Part shown: in pieces, positions 1-8,713 of the stretch | Position numbering within the stretch: position 1 is the first letter of the stretch | How the letters are laid out: every line of letters starts with the position of its first letter | DNA from: Microbacterium lacticum | GTDB lineage: Bacteria > Actinomycetota > Actinomycetes > Actinomycetales > Microbacteriaceae | DNA: 64,000 bases | Assembly: GCF_006716815.1 (NCBI RefSeq) | Contig: NZ_VFPS01000008.1 | Location: 53,637 to 117,636 of the forward strand | Direction of reading: 5' to 3' | Notes under the pieces: model-generated | Database searches by the model: none | The model's input: the letters and a program-made list of their open reading frames with translations, nothing else | What the model was told of the DNA's origin: nothing | Made by a program: the position numbers and the translations under genes

Positions 1-405
1 AAGCTGGGCCCTTACGCGCTCGGCGGTCCCGACGCGGCGAACGCGATCCTGAACGGCCGAGCCGTCGCGGACTTCAGCGAACACATCGTGTATCTTCCAG
101 CATCCGTGAACCTCACCGACCTGCCCGCCGGGAAGGAGGTCCGCGTACTGTCGATGGACAAGCGTGCCGCAAAAACCTGGAACGGATACTCGAGTCTGGC
201 TCAGACATATGCCGATCTCTTCGCGACTCCCGGCTGGCAGGCATCCGAGTTCCGGAAGGCGCTGCGCGACAGCTTTGTGCGGGACCGCGAATGGGACCAG
301 GCGACCGCGGTGATATTCGGCGGCGCAGGAAGGACCTCCCCGGTTCGCAGATCGACGGTCTCGGATTGCTCAGTTGTTGTCTTCAATTCAGTGCTCACGA
401 CGTGA
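1..405 (+). CDS. 3' part of an unrecognised protein gene, cut by the left edge
   Basis: The frame is open from the first base to a TGA at 403-405, so the start lies outside the window. The first ~110 residues look like real coding sequence, with balanced composition (for example YALGGPDAAN and SMDKRAAKTWNGYSS). I do not recognise a family. After about base 320 the composition changes to Ser/Arg/Val-rich text, so the natural end may have been replaced by a frameshift or a recombination joint. The opposite strand at 410-325 reads like a plausible protein N-terminus containing DLRTGEVLP, which also points to a joint near 320. Function unknown. Confidence 0.35.
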   Translation, partial: KLGPYALGGPDAANAILNGRAVADFSEHIVYLPASVNLTDLPAGKEVRVLSMDKRAAKTWNGYSSLAQTYADLFATPGWQASEFRKALRDSFVRDREWDQATAVIFGGAGRTSPVRRSTVSDCSVVVFNSVLTT

Positions 406-617
406 TTCATCTTCCCGCCCGACCGAAGCCGAACCGATCACGCCGAACCCCTCACACACAAACTTTCCGACAGACCCCTTGACCGCGGCGGTCTGGATAC
501 CTCGCAGGTGAAGCTTATGGAGTGGCTGAACGAGCGGCGGGCGGCACGGTGGGCTGAACGTACCTCGGGAGACTTCGCGCGGGCACCGTAGCCGGTACGC
601 CCGTTGCTAGAGACACA
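406..617 (+). other. gap with a possible coding remnant
   Basis: No complete gene is visible. The frame of the preceding fragment stays open from 406 to a TAG at 589-591. The stretch from about 481 (RGGLDTSQVKLMEWLNERRA) has protein-like composition and may be the tail of a gene broken by the TGA at 403-405. It could equally be chance; no family is recognised. Confidence 0.2.
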
Positions 618-662
618 TTGACGAATCGACTGGCCGCTTCGATTGACGTAGCATCGCTCACT

Positions 663-875
663 ATGGAGCGCTACGGAAAGTGGAATCTGGTCGGGGCGGC
701 CGCTTTTTTGAGCGTCGGCATCTTCTCACTCGCTAAGGGAGTGGGGCCGGAGTGGTACTCGTACATCGCTGTGGTCCTTGCGTTCCTCGCATCTGCGGCG
801 TGGATCTTTCGCTATGCCTATGAAGTACGCAAGGCCAAGAACGAAGAGTCCTCAGATCACGGCTCCAGCGCGTAA
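663..875 (+). CDS. small two-helix membrane protein, unknown function
   Basis: This encodes 70 residues from the ATG at 663; an upstream in-frame TTG at 618 would add 15 residues and has no better ribosome-binding site. Two hydrophobic segments are visible, residues about 8-25 (VGAAAFLSVGIFSLAK) and 31-52, followed by a charged cytoplasmic-looking tail (YEVRKAKNEESSDHG). I do not recognise a family. It stands alone between gene remnants, so it may be an orphan chromosomal gene or spurious. The evidence is the membrane-like composition and the clean stop only. Confidence 0.35.
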   Translation: MERYGKWNLVGAAAFLSVGIFSLAKGVGPEWYSYIAVVLAFLASAAWIFRYAYEVRKAKNEESSDHGSSA

Positions 876-1266
876 ACCCGCTGGAGGGTTGCGACGAGGC
901 AGATAGCAGCGTGGTGTTTGCGTGCGGCCTTGTCCGTAGCGTTCCCATTGCTGATCGCCGAAGTCGACGGGCCGTCACTGACGACGGTGGGACTATTTGG
1001 CGTGCCCGATAGTCGTGGGCAAAGGGCGTTCACGCCCTGCGGCAGCCCCTGAATGGCCGCCGTCAGTGTGAGAGGTGCTTCACAGTCAGGAATCAGTTCC
1101 GGCGAGGGCTGGGCGGACGCGGCGAGAACGGCCGAAGGCCGCACGCGCAGCCGCGTCCGTCCAGCCCCGCGACCGCGAAGCGGTCGCCTTGATCTGGTGA
1201 AGAACATCTCATCGTGGTCACGCGGATGATGAGGGTGCGCCACCTAGCTGCCAGGCCCGGGGTTGC
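876..1266. other. 391-bp stretch without a supportable gene
   Basis: A minus-strand frame (857-1243) is open but reads as low-complexity Arg/Pro/Ser text for half its length, and I could not support it. A perfect 7-bp inverted repeat with a 2-base centre lies at 1023-1038 (AGGGCGT, then ACGCCCT). It may be a small operator-like palindrome. Nothing else is clear. Confidence 0.25.
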
Positions 1267-1605
1267 TCAGGCGTTGTTGATTTTCTTCGCAGCTCGGTGG
1301 GCCGCTACTGTTCCGGCTGCTAGCGACGCAATCCCAATGGCCATCCCGCCGAGGAGGGCAATGTTCGCCGGTGTCGTCGGGGCGAAGATTGCGCACAGAG
1401 CCGCCAGGCCAAGCGCACCTGCGGTCGCATGAAGATATGGACGGGCGGCGCGGTGGCCGCCTTGCCACGACTCTTCGGAGACCATCACAGACGGGATCCT
1501 GATCCCCGCGCCACCATTCACCGACACTCGACCTCGCGCCGTGGTTTCAGCGATGACAGATACCACTACTGCCCCAATGAGCAGTGCTATACCGGAGAAG
1601 ACCAT
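1267..1605 (-). CDS. SdpI-like small integral membrane protein
   Basis: This is 112 residues from the ATG at 1605. Three hydrophobic segments are visible (residues about 2-20, 60-78 and 82-100). The connecting stretch GIRIPSVMVSEESWQGGHR carries the 'GIR...S...SW..GHR' pattern typical of SdpI-family proteins, named for the Bacillus immunity and signalling protein SdpI; actinobacterial members are mostly uncharacterised. A second protein of the same type is encoded at 51493-51843, at the far side of the peptide cluster, but the two are clearly diverged. No partner regulator is visible beside this copy. Function as immunity protein or transporter is not shown by the sequence. Confidence 0.55.
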   Translation of the reverse strand: MVFSGIALLIGAVVVSVIAETTARGRVSVNGGAGIRIPSVMVSEESWQGGHRAARPYLHATAGALGLAALCAIFAPTTPANIALLGGMAIGIASLAAGTVAAHRAAKKINNA

Positions 1606-1686
1606 GAGTCCAGTTAGCCAATGTGGTCACCTTGGTTGCAAGGGCCTTGACCCTTGATCGTGGACACGGTTTCGGTTCGGTTATGC

Positions 1687-1711
1687 GGCTCTTCGGACTT
1701 CCGGTGGGGGT
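1687..1711 (+). repeat. left terminal inverted repeat of ISL3 copy A
   Basis: This 25-bp end is the exact reverse complement of 3119-3143. The last base of the repeat is also the last base of the transposase stop codon. Confidence 0.9.
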
Positions 1712-3030
1712 CATGGGGTGAGGCCGCCGGCGGCGAGGAGCATGCGGAGGCGGTAGTTGTGCCGGTTTCGGTAGCCGCGGGCGAGGCGGCGGTGGAGCTC
1801 GATGATCCCGTTCACCGCCTCGGTGCCGCCGTTCGATGACCGGTTGGTGGTGAAGTAGGCCAGGAACGCGTCGGTCCACCGCCGGAGGGTGCGGCCGAGG
1901 CGTGCAATCTCGGGGATCGGGCAGGTGTGGAACGACTCCACGACCTTCTCTGCGATCTTCCGCCCTTCGGCGAGGTCCTTCTGGTGATAGGCGGAGCGCA
2001 GCTGCTGCGCGCACTGCCACGCGACGAACACCTCATCATGGGCAGGGGCGGCTTCGATCGCCGCGACCAGCCGTGCCCGCTGCTTCTCGGTGAGGTTCTC
2101 GGCGCCGGCGCGGAGGATGGTCTGGATCCCGTAGAGCGGATCGCCCTTCCGGCCGCGGTGACCGAGGGTGTCCTGCTGGACACGTCGGCGGACCTCGTCG
2201 ACGGCGGCGGTGCCGAGCTTGACGACGTGGAACGCGTCGAGCACCGCGACGGCGTCCTCGAGCTTGTCGTCGATCGCGGTCTTGTATCCGGCGAACGGGT
2301 CCAACGCCGCGACCTTCACGTTGTTCCGGAACGCGTCGCCGCGCTCGTCGAGCCAGGCCGCGTAGGCCTTCCCCGATCTGCCCGGCACGAGGTCGAGCAG
2401 CCGGGCACGGGTGCGACCGTGCTCATCCCGGGTCAGGTCGACCATCCCGGTCAGCTCCTTCGGGCCGCGCTTGCGGGAGTCGACGTGATGCCAGATGTGC
2501 TCGTCGACGCCGAGGGTGGTGACGTTCTCGAACCGGGACTCGTCGGCAGCCAGCTTGACGAGTTCGGGCTCAACGGCCCGCCACACCGTCTTCCACGACG
2601 TGCCCAGCTGTCGGGCCAGGCCCGCGATCGTGGCGTGCTCGCGGCGCAGCTGCCCGATCGCCCACGTCACCGCGCGCATGGTGATCGACCCGCGCGCGGC
2701 GACCAGGGTCGGGACCTGCTCCACGAACGTCCTCCTCATGCAGTCGGGATCATCACAACGCCACACCCGCTGCCGCCAGATCAGTCGCACCCGCGTCGCG
2801 CCGGGCACGTCGTGAAGAACGCGGCGGCGGCGACCCCGACCGACAGCGAGCACCCCTCACGACGGGCAACCGGCCGGCGCCGCGGGGCTCGAGACCGTCA
2901 CCACCAGCAGCCCGTCCAGACGCTCGACCGCCTCGACATGGACGCCGTCGAGACCGAGCAGCAGATCGCAGCGGGAGCACGGGCAAGCGGCAGAGCGCGC
3001 ATCAGCGCACCCCGAACTATGGTGAGACAC
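1711..3030 (-). pseudogene. ISL3-family transposase, interrupted by an in-frame TGA
   Basis: This is a DDE transposase of the ISL3 family. Seen: catalytic Asp in TLGVDEHIWH, second Asp in VAALDPFAGYK, and Glu in NGGTEAVNG. The homologue in copy B starts at a GTG, and the equivalent GTG here is at 3030, in frame over the whole 1320 bp. The reading frame is broken at 2857-2859, where the TGC codon for the second Cys of the N-terminal zinc-finger motif CPSC in copy B is TGA here. The open part (1711-2853) would lack the first ~57 residues, including most of the zinc finger. A GTG just after the stop could start a truncated product. I expect it to be inactive unless copy B acts in trans. Confidence 0.8.
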
Positions 3031-3118
3031 GTCGAGGTCCTCGGTTGGAGCAGCAGTTGGCGCTACTGATCCTCGGGGACCTCGACCCCTACCCGCCCGA
3101 ACTCACCCGGCGAGCCTC

Positions 3119-3143
3119 ACCCCCACCGGAAGTCCGAAGAGCC
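3119..3143 (-). repeat. right terminal inverted repeat of ISL3 copy A
   Basis: This is the exact 25-bp reverse complement of 1687-1711. The truncated nucleotide-sugar dehydrogenase gene begins directly beyond it. Confidence 0.9.
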
Positions 3144-3307
3144 AGCAGACGGGCCGACTCCGACTTGCTCTCGTAGCCGAGGACGCGGTAGCCGGATTCG
3201 AGCATCGCCGCTGTCAGCGTCACCCCGACATAGCCCATGCCGACTAGCAGCACGTCGAACTCCGCCGAGTCGATCGTCTCCGCGGTGCGCGGCTCAGCGT
3301 TCGCCAT
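3144..3307 (-). pseudogene. nucleotide-sugar dehydrogenase, N-terminal fragment cut by ISL3 copy A
   Basis: From the ATG at 3307 only about 55 native residues remain before the insertion-sequence end at 3143. They carry a Rossmann dinucleotide-binding start, FDVLLVGMGYVGVTLTAAML, with the G-x-G-x-x-G pattern of UDP-glucose/GDP-mannose dehydrogenases, which oxidise nucleotide sugars to uronates using NAD. The ATG overlaps the stop of the upstream acyltransferase gene (3294-3307), so this was the next gene of the operon. An intact enzyme would be about 400-450 residues; more than 85% is missing. Other Rossmann proteins with GMGYVG cannot be excluded. Confidence 0.6.
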
Positions 3308-4481
3308 CGTTCGTCCCCTTTCCGGCGCCGGCGAGGATCCGCTCCTGCATCTCCGGCAACACCACCCAATGGGTCTTGCGCGCCTGCCCACCGAGCTGGC
3401 GTTTCTGATCGTCGAGGCCGAGGGTCTCCGAGCCACCCGCATCCACTTCCCGGATGCCGGCGCGATGAAGCCGCTTGAAGACCTCGAGCCAGACGAACTG
3501 CGGGATCGCGGTGAAGCCGCGGTGGTCTTCGACGGCCAGGGCGAGGCGCTGGGGGAACCGCAGCGTGAGCGTGCAGTACAGCCCCGCGCTCTGCGCGCCG
3601 GTGCGTTCCCCGACGAACAGCGCCACCGGTTCCCGCACCCCCTCTCCCACCAGGTAGCCCCGGTAGGCGAAGTAGTCATGCTCGGCCGTGCCGTGGGGCT
3701 GCTGGTGGACCACCGGCCAGTAGTCCTCTGGGGTGCTCCCGATGAGCGCGCCCTGCTGACGACGCGCCTCGAAGTACTCGTTCACAATGCCGTAGCCGGT
3801 GCGGCAGTCCGCCTCGGAGTAGGTGTGCGGAACGAGTTCGAAGCGGAGCCCCTCGCGGTCGAGGAAGTTCTGGAACCGTCGATGAGCCTGCTTGCCTTTC
3901 GTGCGGAAGCTGCGGTGAGCCTCGCTCGAGAGCGTCCGCACCTCGAGGTCGCCCTGCTCGTTCGCGGCAAGGAGGTCATCGAGACGGAACACGCGGTTCG
4001 GGTACGACTCGTCCTCTTCCGGCGCGAGATGGTGCCAGGGATCGGTGTCGATCTCCCGGTAGCCGTCGGCGAGGAAGGCCTCGCGCTGTGCATCGTCCAG
4101 GTGCCGGAGGTAGACCGACGCATCGGAGAGCGCGTTGTCCCGCACCAGACCGACCACCTTCGCCACCGCCTCCGGTGCGCCCTCGCCGCGTGGGGCGATG
4201 ATGTGGAGGTGCTTTCGCAGGCTGCCCTCCTTGGAGAAGTAGCCGACGCCGAAGACCGCTTCGCCGTCGTCGTACAGCAGCCCCGCGGGGTACCGGCTGC
4301 TGCTGCCGCGCAGGTTGCAGCCGTTGCCGTAGAGCATGTACCCGACGTCGCTCACCGCGAAGGAGCCATCCTTGTGCTCGTCGATGCGCTCGAATCTCGT
4401 CCGAACGTCGTGGAGCTCATCCGGCAGCAGCTTCGTGAGCTCCCGTTCGAAGTCGTCACGGTCCGTTGCGATCATCCTCAT
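3294..4481 (-). CDS. acyltransferase-like protein (GNAT/Fem-type fold), NRPS operon
   Basis: This encodes 395 residues from the ATG at 4481; a second ATG at 4475 is also possible. Both overlap the end of the adenylation gene upstream. The C-terminal half (about residues 215-385: YGIVNEYFEARR, PVALFVGERTG, and AIPQFVWLEVFKRLHRAGI followed by DAGGSE) resembles the tandem GNAT fold of DUF2156/lysyl-phosphatidylglycerol-synthase-type and FemAB-type transferases. Several of those use aminoacyl-tRNA as donor. No membrane segment is visible. In this operon a role in adding an amino acid or acyl group to the peptide is an inference by analogy with Fem-like enzymes of other dissociated NRPS pathways. 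The substrate cannot be read. Confidence 0.45.
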   Translation of the reverse strand: MRMIATDRDDFERELTKLLPDELHDVRTRFERIDEHKDGSFAVSDVGYMLYGNGCNLRGSSSRYPAGLLYDDGEAVFGVGYFSKEGSLRKHLHIIAPRGEGAPEAVAKVVGLVRDNALSDASVYLRHLDDAQREAFLADGYREIDTDPWHHLAPEEDESYPNRVFRLDDLLAANEQGDLEVRTLSSEAHRSFRTKGKQAHRRFQNFLDREGLRFELVPHTYSEADCRTGYGIVNEYFEARRQQGALIGSTPEDYWPVVHQQPHGTAEHDYFAYRGYLVGEGVREPVALFVGERTGAQSAGLYCTLTLRFPQRLALAVEDHRGFTAIPQFVWLEVFKRLHRAGIREVDAGGSETLGLDDQKRQLGGQARKTHWVVLPEMQERILAGAGKGTNDGER

Positions 4482-6009
4482 TGTTGTCCCTCTCGTCCGA
4501 TCGGCGCGTTGTCTGGCTGTCAATGGTCAGGGTCTGCAGGGGAGGATCGCTCCGTCCCGGCGCGACCAGCGACGCGAACGCGCGCCGGTCGATCTTGCCG
4601 CTGCCGTTCCTCGGAAGCGAGGAGACGACCTGCACGGTATCCGGCACCATGTAGCGGGGCAGGTGGCGGCGGGCGTGCGCCACCACGTCGGCGACGGCCA
4701 CCTCGCCGGTCAGCGTGATGGCGGCGGCGAGCCTCGCATCGTCTCGACGTCGGTCGACGTGCGCGATGCAGGCGGAGACCGCCGGGTGGCTCCCGAGCAC
4801 CGACTCGACCTCTTCCAGCTCGATGCGGTATCCCCGCACCTTCACCTGGTTGTCGGCCCGGCCGCGGTAGCGAAGACGCCCGTCCTCGCCGCGCACGACG
4901 AGATCGCCGGTGGCGTACATCCTGTCGCCCGGCTCCCCCGCCGGGAAGGGCAGGAAGCGCTCCGCCGTCTGGGCGGGCCGGTGCAGATACTCGCGTGCGA
5001 GCTGCGGACCGGTGAGATGGAGCTGACCCACGGCACCCGCGGGAACCTCGCGGAGGTCCTCGTCGAGCACGAGGGCACCGACGTGCTCGAGAGGGACGCC
5101 GATGGTGATGTCGTCGAGGTCCTCGACGAGGTCGCACATCGCGAAGACCGTACACTCGGTCGGCCCGTAAGCGTTCCAGACCTGCAGACCGCTCGCCGTG
5201 AGCGATTCCGCGGCTGCCCGGAAGAGCGGCTCGCCCGCCGACACGACGATGCGGACGGACGAGGGGAGGTCGCCGAGCGCGGCGATCTCCCCGAGCGCCG
5301 ATGGTACCCCCGAGATAATTTCCGGCCGCAGGTCGGCCGGCAGCCCCGAGAGGTCGAGCAGGGACTCAAGGAGCACGAGCTCGCCCCCATTCGCCAGCGC
5401 ACCGAACAGCTCGAAGTTGAAGACGTCGAAGGACTGCGCCGTCGTGCACGCGATGCGGCCGTGCAGAGCGGTGCCGAAGAGGATGTCCACCGAGTCCACC
5501 AGGCGATCGAGCGCGCCCCGGGTGACCACAACGCCCTTCGGCGTGCCGGAGGAGCCCGACGTGAACAGGCAGTATGCGAGGGAGTCGCGCGATACCGTTG
5601 CGGCGCCCGCCGCGGGCGGCACCGCATCCGGCACCTGCGCGGGAGACACCGCGCGCACGGCACCCGGCAGCGACACCTGCTCCGGGTGGTCGACGAAGAC
5701 GATCGAGCACCCCGTCTCAGCCAGGATGCGGTCCCGCCGTGCCGCCGGCAGGTTGGTCATTAGGGTCGTCCAGGCGGCGCCGGCGCGGAGGATGCCGACA
5801 AGCGTCGCGATGAGCAGCGGGGTGCGCGCGAGCTGCACGGCCACGATCGAATCCGCGCTAATTCCCTGACCACGCAGGAATGCGGCGATGCCTGAGCTGC
5901 GGCGGTCGAGCTCGCCGTAGCTCATCGTCGCGGATTCGGTGGTCACCGCCGGTTCCTCCGGATGCGCGGAGCAGTGACCGAGAATGCGGTGGAGGACGTC
6001 ATCGAGCAT
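4456..6009 (-). CDS. free-standing NRPS adenylation domain
   Basis: This is a 517-residue amino-acid-activating enzyme (acyl-AMP formation) without a carrier domain. Seen: core A3 FTSGSSGTPKG near residue 152, A4 TAQSFDVFNFELF, A5 NAYGPTECT, A7 YATGDLV, A8 QVKVRGYRIELEEVE, and A10 NGSGKIDR with the catalytic Lys. The specificity positions, aligned by eye to GrsA, read D-V-F-S-V-A-A-V-F-K. Asp235 is present, so an alpha-amino acid is likely, but I cannot assign it. The ATG at 6009 lies inside the end of the UvrA-like gene. It must load a carrier in trans, most simply one of the two free carrier proteins. Confidence 0.85.
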   Translation of the reverse strand: MLDDVLHRILGHCSAHPEEPAVTTESATMSYGELDRRSSGIAAFLRGQGISADSIVAVQLARTPLLIATLVGILRAGAAWTTLMTNLPAARRDRILAETGCSIVFVDHPEQVSLPGAVRAVSPAQVPDAVPPAAGAATVSRDSLAYCLFTSGSSGTPKGVVVTRGALDRLVDSVDILFGTALHGRIACTTAQSFDVFNFELFGALANGGELVLLESLLDLSGLPADLRPEIISGVPSALGEIAALGDLPSSVRIVVSAGEPLFRAAAESLTASGLQVWNAYGPTECTVFAMCDLVEDLDDITIGVPLEHVGALVLDEDLREVPAGAVGQLHLTGPQLAREYLHRPAQTAERFLPFPAGEPGDRMYATGDLVVRGEDGRLRYRGRADNQVKVRGYRIELEEVESVLGSHPAVSACIAHVDRRRDDARLAAAITLTGEVAVADVVAHARRHLPRYMVPDTVQVVSSLPRNGSGKIDRRAFASLVAPGRSDPPLQTLTIDSQTTRRSDERDNNEDDRNGP

Positions 6010-8713
6010 GACGGCTCCGATCCCGCAGCTCGCGCAGATAGGGCGCGATCTTCGCCGCATCCCGCGACGCGATCTCGTCCGGCGTTCCGGCGTCGCAGAT
6101 CAGCCCGCCGCCCGCTCCGCCGTCCGGCCCGAGGTCGACGACCCAGTCGGCCGCCGCGACGAACTCCGCATCATGCTCGATCACCACAACGGTGTCGCCG
6201 CGGTCCACGAGACGGTCGAGAACTTCGAGCAGAAGCTGGATGTCCTGGAAGTGCAGGCCGGTCGTGGGCTCGTCGATGAGGTAGAGGACCCTGCCCGCGC
6301 GCGCCTTGAGCAGCTCCCGCGCGAGTTTCAGGCGCTGCGATTCGCCTCCCGAGAGCGTCGCGGTGTCCTGTCCGAGGGTGAGATAGCCGAGGCCGACCTC
6401 GATGAGCATGCGCAGCGGCCTAGCGATCCGCTCATTTTGCCCGAAGGTCTGCAACAGCACCGCAGGTTCCGCCGCGAGCACGTCGGCGATGCTGTGCCCG
6501 CCGATCCGGACGTCGAGCACCTCCGAGCTGTAGCGGCGCCCGCCGCATTCCGGGCACGGCACGACCGCGTCGGCCATGAACAGCATCTCGATCTTCAGCA
6601 TGCCCTTCCCGCCGCAGCGGTCGCAGCGGCCCACGCCCTGCGTGTTGAAGGAGAAGTCGCCGACTCCCAGGCGCCGACCCTCCGTCCGCGCCGCCGCAGC
6701 AAAGCGACGGCGGAACTCGTCGAAAACCCCGATGAAGGTAGCGGGGGTGGACCGGTTGGATCCGACCAGCGTGTCCTGCGTCACCGTCAGCACCCGCTGC
6801 ACATTCCGCCAGCCAGAGAGTCCTGAGAGGTTCGACGGGAGGGGCTCCGAACGCAGCATCGCCTCCATGGCCGGTCGCAGCGAGCCGAGGATGAGCGAGC
6901 TCTTCCCGCTCCCGCTCACGCCCGTCACGCAGGTGAGGCGCTGTAGCGGGAACCGCGCGCTCACCTCGCGCAGATTGTGCATGGTCGCGCCGGACAACTC
7001 GAGCCACTCCTCGGCCGCGGGCCGAGGACGCCCCGGCAGACCCACCCGGCGGCGCCCGTCGAGATACGCGCCGGTGAGCGAATCGGGATTCGCCCCCAGC
7101 TCCGCCGCGCTGCCGCGAGCGACGATCCGGCCGCCGCGCGTGCCCGCCCCCGGTCCCAGCTCGATGAGCTCGTCCGCGGCGTCGAGGGTCGCCCGGTCGT
7201 GCTCCACCACCAGCACGGTGTTGCCGCGTCTGACGAGCGCGCGGAACGACTCGATGAGGCGCCCGATGTCGATGGCGTGCAACCCGATCGACGGCTCGTC
7301 GAGAACGTAGGTGACACCGGTCAGCCCGGTGCTGAGCTGGCGCGCCAGCCGTACCCGCTGCCCTTCGCCGGCCGAGAGGCTCGGGGCGGGTCGAGCGAGC
7401 GTCAGGTAGTGCAGGCCGACATCGAGGAGGAAGCGGAATCGGTCGCGAAGCTGGGGCACGAGCTCTCGGCCGATCTCCCTCAGCAACGGCGCATCCAGAT
7501 CGTGTTCGACGGCGTCGAGCCAGGCGGGCAGCTCCGAGATCGGCAGCGCGGTGATCTCGGCGATAGTGAGACCGGCAAGGCGCACCGAGAACGCCCTCTC
7601 GTTGAGCCGGCTGCCCTGACAGGTCGGGCAGGTCTTCGTGACCAGGAAGGCGGCGTAGAACTCGCTCATCCCCGAGGCGTCGCCCTCGGCGTGCAGCCGC
7701 TCCAGATTCGCGGCGAGCCCTCCTTCCGCGACGAGGCTCGAATCGGCCCCCGCTGGCAGCCGCTCCTCGGTGCGGCCGAACAGCAGCGTCTCCCGGACGG
7801 CGGGAGGCAGGTGCAGCCACGGCGTCTCCACGGAGTATCCGGCGGAGGCGAGGAAGGCGGGAATCCCGCGCAGCGGCCACCAGGTCTTCTTGCTGCGACG
7901 GCGGTCGCCGAAGAACGCGAGGGCGCCGTCGAGCACCGACAGCCCGGGATCAGCGACCATCGACTCGGTCGTGGCCACGACGACCGTGCCGAGCCCCTGG
8001 CAGGTCGAGCACATCCCGTCGGGCGAGTTGCTGGTGAAGAAGCTGGCGGACGTCTCCTCCAGCTCCCGTCCGCAGCCGGTGCAGGTCCAACCGTCGCCGA
8101 CATGGCGGACCACGGCCTCGCCGCGACGGACCGTCACGACCCGCCCCGCCCGCAGCTGCTCGCGGAGCACCTCCCGCACCATCGGCTCCGGCATCCGGGC
8201 GTCGTCGGGGAGAGCGCTCCCCCCCAGCTGCGCACCCTCGGGGTCGTGGGCGCGCAGCGGCACCGGCCCGAGATCGGCCGCAGCCCACCAGTCGAGGTGC
8301 TCCTGCAGACCGAGGGGATGCACCTCCGTGCCGCACGACGGGCACGAGTGCTCTCCAGCGCGGGAGAGCAGCAGCCGGATCCGATCGGAGATCTCGGTCA
8401 GGCTGCCGACGGACGAGCGGGGATTCCTAGTGACGGTCTTCTGCTCGATCGCCACCGTGGGGCTGAGTCCGGACACCCAGTCCACCTGCGGCGCGGCGAG
8501 TTTCGGCAGCGATCTCCGCGCGAAGGCCGACAGGCTCTCGAGATACTGCAGATAGCCGTACGCGTAGATCGTGTCGAACGCGAGCGTGCTCTTCCCGCTG
8601 CCCGAGACGCCCGTGAAGACGGTCAGGCTCCGCGGGGCGATCTGCACGGATTCGATGTCGAGGTTGTGATGACGCACGCCGCGCAGCGTGATCGGGGTGA
8701 CGTCACTCGTCAT
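5999..8713 (-). CDS. UvrA paralogue, probable drug self-resistance ATPase
   Basis: This 904-residue UvrA-family protein is cytoplasmic. Two ABC modules are visible: Walker A GVSGSGKST near residue 35 with signature LSAGEGQRVRLARQL near 452, and Walker A GVSGSGKSS near 600 with signature LSGGESQRLKLARE near 793. Both UvrA zinc modules are present (CPSC with CTGC/CSTC, and CDRCGGKG with CPECGG). Housekeeping UvrA is usually 940-970 residues and not in an NRPS operon. UvrA paralogues (DrrC type) in gene clusters for DNA-binding or DNA-alkylating antibiotics act in self-resistance, and that is the likely role here. The ATG at 8713 overlaps the upstream stop by ATGA, which fixes the start against a much longer open frame. 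Confidence 0.85.
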   Translation of the reverse strand: MTSDVTPITLRGVRHHNLDIESVQIAPRSLTVFTGVSGSGKSTLAFDTIYAYGYLQYLESLSAFARRSLPKLAAPQVDWVSGLSPTVAIEQKTVTRNPRSSVGSLTEISDRIRLLLSRAGEHSCPSCGTEVHPLGLQEHLDWWAAADLGPVPLRAHDPEGAQLGGSALPDDARMPEPMVREVLREQLRAGRVVTVRRGEAVVRHVGDGWTCTGCGRELEETSASFFTSNSPDGMCSTCQGLGTVVVATTESMVADPGLSVLDGALAFFGDRRRSKKTWWPLRGIPAFLASAGYSVETPWLHLPPAVRETLLFGRTEERLPAGADSSLVAEGGLAANLERLHAEGDASGMSEFYAAFLVTKTCPTCQGSRLNERAFSVRLAGLTIAEITALPISELPAWLDAVEHDLDAPLLREIGRELVPQLRDRFRFLLDVGLHYLTLARPAPSLSAGEGQRVRLARQLSTGLTGVTYVLDEPSIGLHAIDIGRLIESFRALVRRGNTVLVVEHDRATLDAADELIELGPGAGTRGGRIVARGSAAELGANPDSLTGAYLDGRRRVGLPGRPRPAAEEWLELSGATMHNLREVSARFPLQRLTCVTGVSGSGKSSLILGSLRPAMEAMLRSEPLPSNLSGLSGWRNVQRVLTVTQDTLVGSNRSTPATFIGVFDEFRRRFAAAARTEGRRLGVGDFSFNTQGVGRCDRCGGKGMLKIEMLFMADAVVPCPECGGRRYSSEVLDVRIGGHSIADVLAAEPAVLLQTFGQNERIARPLRMLIEVGLGYLTLGQDTATLSGGESQRLKLARELLKARAGRVLYLIDEPTTGLHFQDIQLLLEVLDRLVDRGDTVVVIEHDAEFVAAADWVVDLGPDGGAGGGLICDAGTPDEIASRDAAKIAPYLRELRDRSRHAR

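Larger units (their letters stand above)
1687..3143 (-). mobile_element. ISL3-family insertion sequence, copy A (1457 bp)
   Basis: The element is bounded by perfect 25-bp inverted repeats (1687-1711 and 3119-3143) that start GGCTCTTCGGAC. It is exactly the same length, and in the same orientation, as copy B at 52199-53655, and the two share most of their sequence. The flanking 8-mers (GGTTATGC on the left, AGCAGACG on the right) do not match, so there is no target-site duplication. This suggests that recombination or deletion followed insertion. The right end cuts the last gene of the NRPS operon. Confidence 0.9.

Noticed and set aside
857..1243. Minus-strand frame of 128 codons
   Set aside because: Arg/Pro-rich first half, no family, no ribosome-binding site, and it overlaps the small membrane protein end.
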